From contig NZ_QTXL01000001.1 of assembly GCF_003461625.1 (NCBI RefSeq), positions 1-64,000 of the forward strand: a stretch of 64,000 bases of DNA, in the 5' to 3' direction. Positions 62,759 through 64,000 of the stretch are shown one piece after another. Within the stretch, counting starts at the first letter, position 1. Every line of letters starts with the position of its first letter. This DNA is from Clostridium sp. AF15-31. GTDB taxonomy: Bacteria; Bacillota; Clostridia; Lachnospirales; Lachnospiraceae. The notes beneath the pieces are model-generated. The model saw only the letters and a list, made by a program, of their open reading frames with translations. It ran no database searches and was not told the origin of the DNA. A program made the translations under genes and the position numbers.

Positions 62759-62901
62759 AACAAATGCCGAACATACCTTTGTGTAGCAAACCTATTCGAA
62801 CGCCGGTTCTTAACGAACTGCTTAAGCAGTGAGTTTAGCACCGCTGCGTGAGAATCGAACGCAAGTGTTTTGCGTAACAAATGGTATGTTCGGCATTTGT
62901 T
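62759..62901. repeat. Family 1 palindromic element, copy D
   Basis: The 19-bp arms AACAAATGCCGAACATACC and complement (62883-62901) are private. The core reads AACGCCGGTTCTTAACGAA, a CTGC-TTAA-GCAG stem, TGAGTTTAGCACCG, CTGCGTGAGAATCG and AACGCAAGTGTTTTGCG. It sits 17 bp from the stop of the SMC-like gene. The 62646-62758 stretch before it contains no gene. Confidence 0.85.
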
Positions 62902-62917
62902 TGTACGGTATAACACC

Positions 62918-64000
62918 TTATATAAAGTCGAAGGTTGCCTGCTGGTAGGTGATGTCCTGATATTCCAGTTCCTCCTGCGAGGTCTTGCTGGTGTAATCGA
63001 CAACAACCGTCTGCTGGCGGTTACCGACCATCTGCTGACCAAGAACGTAGTTCACATCAAATTTGCCGGTGATCGCCGGAGTTGCGCCACGGGCAGGAAC
63101 GATCAACTGCACATGATTAGCTGCAAGCATGGCAAAGATCGGCTCCCAGATATATACATCCTTTGCCGCGCCAAATGGGTTATCAATAAAGATTGTCTTT
63201 GTAGAGATCTCACCCTCCGCACCATAAGAATACATACCTGCAATATAATTGATGATCGCAACCAGGAACTGAATGTAGATACCCTGTGACTGTCCGGTAC
63301 TACCAACCGCTTCTTCATAACGAAGATACCGGCTCTGCTCCTTGATACGCTCTCTCTTATATAGTTTCAGCTTGATCGCATTCATGTCTGTGACCATTAC
63401 GCCAAATAACCGCTTCAATGCAAGACAGTCACGGATATAACGGACACGCTTCCTCTCATCCTCATAGGCATCTGCGCCCTTTACGATATCGTCAATATAA
63501 TCAGACATGCGCTGTGCAAGGAATTCTTCTTTCACATATGGGATCGTCAGATCAACCATACGGATGACTTCTTCTCCAACAGTGATCTTCGATAATTTTG
63601 GAAGCTTCTCAAGCTCGGTCTTTACATCCATACAACGCTGTAAACACTGACTGCAAAAATTCTCCTTGATCGCAACCATATCTTCGATTCCCTTTTCCAC
63701 TCTTTCCTTTTCCAGATCGATATAGGAAATGATCTGTAACAGGCTTTCAAGTAACGCCTTTGCATCATAGTAGTTTTCAGGTATGATGACATCTCTGCGG
63801 ATCGTTTCTGCCATCTCGAATACACCCATTTCACTGAGTGCTTCCGCTGTCTGTCCCTTGAACCGCATCAGTTCATTTCTTGTCTTTTCCAAATTCTTGC
63901 GGCTTCTGTCATATCGTAACAAACTGGTCTCAAATGCCTGTCGCAGCTCCTCTTTTCCGGCTTCTAACAGCTTACCATTTTCCACATTGATGTCATTTGT
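62918..64000 (-). CDS. SMC/Rad50-like ATPase, C-terminal part (N-terminus beyond window)
   Basis: 361 codons, open to the right edge. A long charged coiled coil (KGQTAEALSEMGVFEMAETI..., LEKERVEKGIEDM, LAQRMSDYIDDIVKGADAYEDERK) leads to an ATPase lobe: signature-like AVGSTGQSQGIYIQFLVAIINYIAGM and Walker B-like KTIFIDNPFGAAKDVYIWEPI, where FIDNPFG replaces the usual LDEP. It then ends AANHVQLIVPARGATPAITGKF...VVVDYT. The layout fits an SMC/RecN-type ATPase head; the closest family (chromosome maintenance, DNA repair or defence) cannot be set without the N-terminus. Repeat copy D lies just past the stop. Confidence 0.65.
   Translation of the reverse strand, partial: TNDINVENGKLLEAGKEELRQAFETSLLRYDRSRKNLEKTRNELMRFKGQTAEALSEMGVFEMAETIRRDVIIPENYYDAKALLESLLQIISYIDLEKERVEKGIEDMVAIKENFCSQCLQRCMDVKTELEKLPKLSKITVGEEVIRMVDLTIPYVKEEFLAQRMSDYIDDIVKGADAYEDERKRVRYIRDCLALKRLFGVMVTDMNAIKLKLYKRERIKEQSRYLRYEEAVGSTGQSQGIYIQFLVAIINYIAGMYSYGAEGEISTKTIFIDNPFGAAKDVYIWEPIFAMLAANHVQLIVPARGATPAITGKFDVNYVLGQQMVGNRQQTVVVDYTSKTSQEELEYQDITYQQATFDFI

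Overview
The window looks like a chromosomal segment of a spore-forming, obligately anaerobic Lachnospiraceae bacterium (Clostridia). The pointers are the moderate-to-low GC content, spoIIID, a B-type [FeFe] hydrogenase, a clostridial DnaD/DnaI pair beside a divergent PRPP synthetase, a T-box leader, and large Gram-positive surface and teichoic-acid-type proteins. The genus cannot be fixed from sequence alone. I saw no rRNA, tRNA, CRISPR array, transposase or prophage.

Layout. 1-12.5 kb: cell surface and accessory genes, namely a partial pilin/adhesin-like protein, a 1,880-residue protein with three glycerophosphotransferase-like modules and a HAD-type module, an acyltransferase, and an AbiE-type toxin-antitoxin locus whose toxin is internally deleted. 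12.5-17.6 kb: ybaK, a lone receiver, a hybrid sensor kinase and a YkgJ-like protein. 17.6-24.4 kb: an operon for ligand capture and ECF uptake (alpha/alpha-barrel surface protein, DUF4430 lectin-like protein, ECF T component, and a fused A-A-S protein), architecturally like intrinsic factor or transcobalamin. 25-31.5 kb: acyl-CoA metabolism, an ion permease, the hydrogenase and a YwaF-like membrane protein. 31.7-39.8 kb: core genes murC, dnaD-like, dnaI-like, prs and an SbcCD/YhaNO-like pair, with a DnaA-box cluster just after murC. 39.8-53 kb: a patchwork of gene fragments, repeats, spoIIID, an arginase-family enzyme, a MATE pump with its MerR regulator, a LanC-like protein, an AT-rich ABC exporter and a gene-poor stretch. 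53-64 kb: an S4 RNA-binding protein, an AgrCA-like two-component system, mgsA, malic enzyme, a Q/N-rich membrane protein, an alanine aminotransferase under a T-box, and the C-terminal end of an SMC-like ATPase.

The most unusual signal is two families of repeats (family 1 at 24.6, 24.8, 27.4 and 62.8 kb; family 2 at 39.9, 41.1 and 51.7 kb). Each copy has a shared core that folds into a hairpin with compensatory stem changes around a conserved GA-containing internal loop. Six of the seven copies sit inside long inverted-repeat arms whose sequence is private to that locus. One further family 1 copy appears as a collapsed scar. This looks like a mobile or structured element that carries or creates an inverted copy of its flanking DNA.

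Other candidates worth attention are a small structured RNA with its own promoter and terminator (52.8-52.9 kb), a G-quadruplex-prone hairpin (52.2 kb), a consensus promoter facing a long non-coding stretch (60.8 kb), and the DnaA-box cluster at 33.15-33.32 kb.
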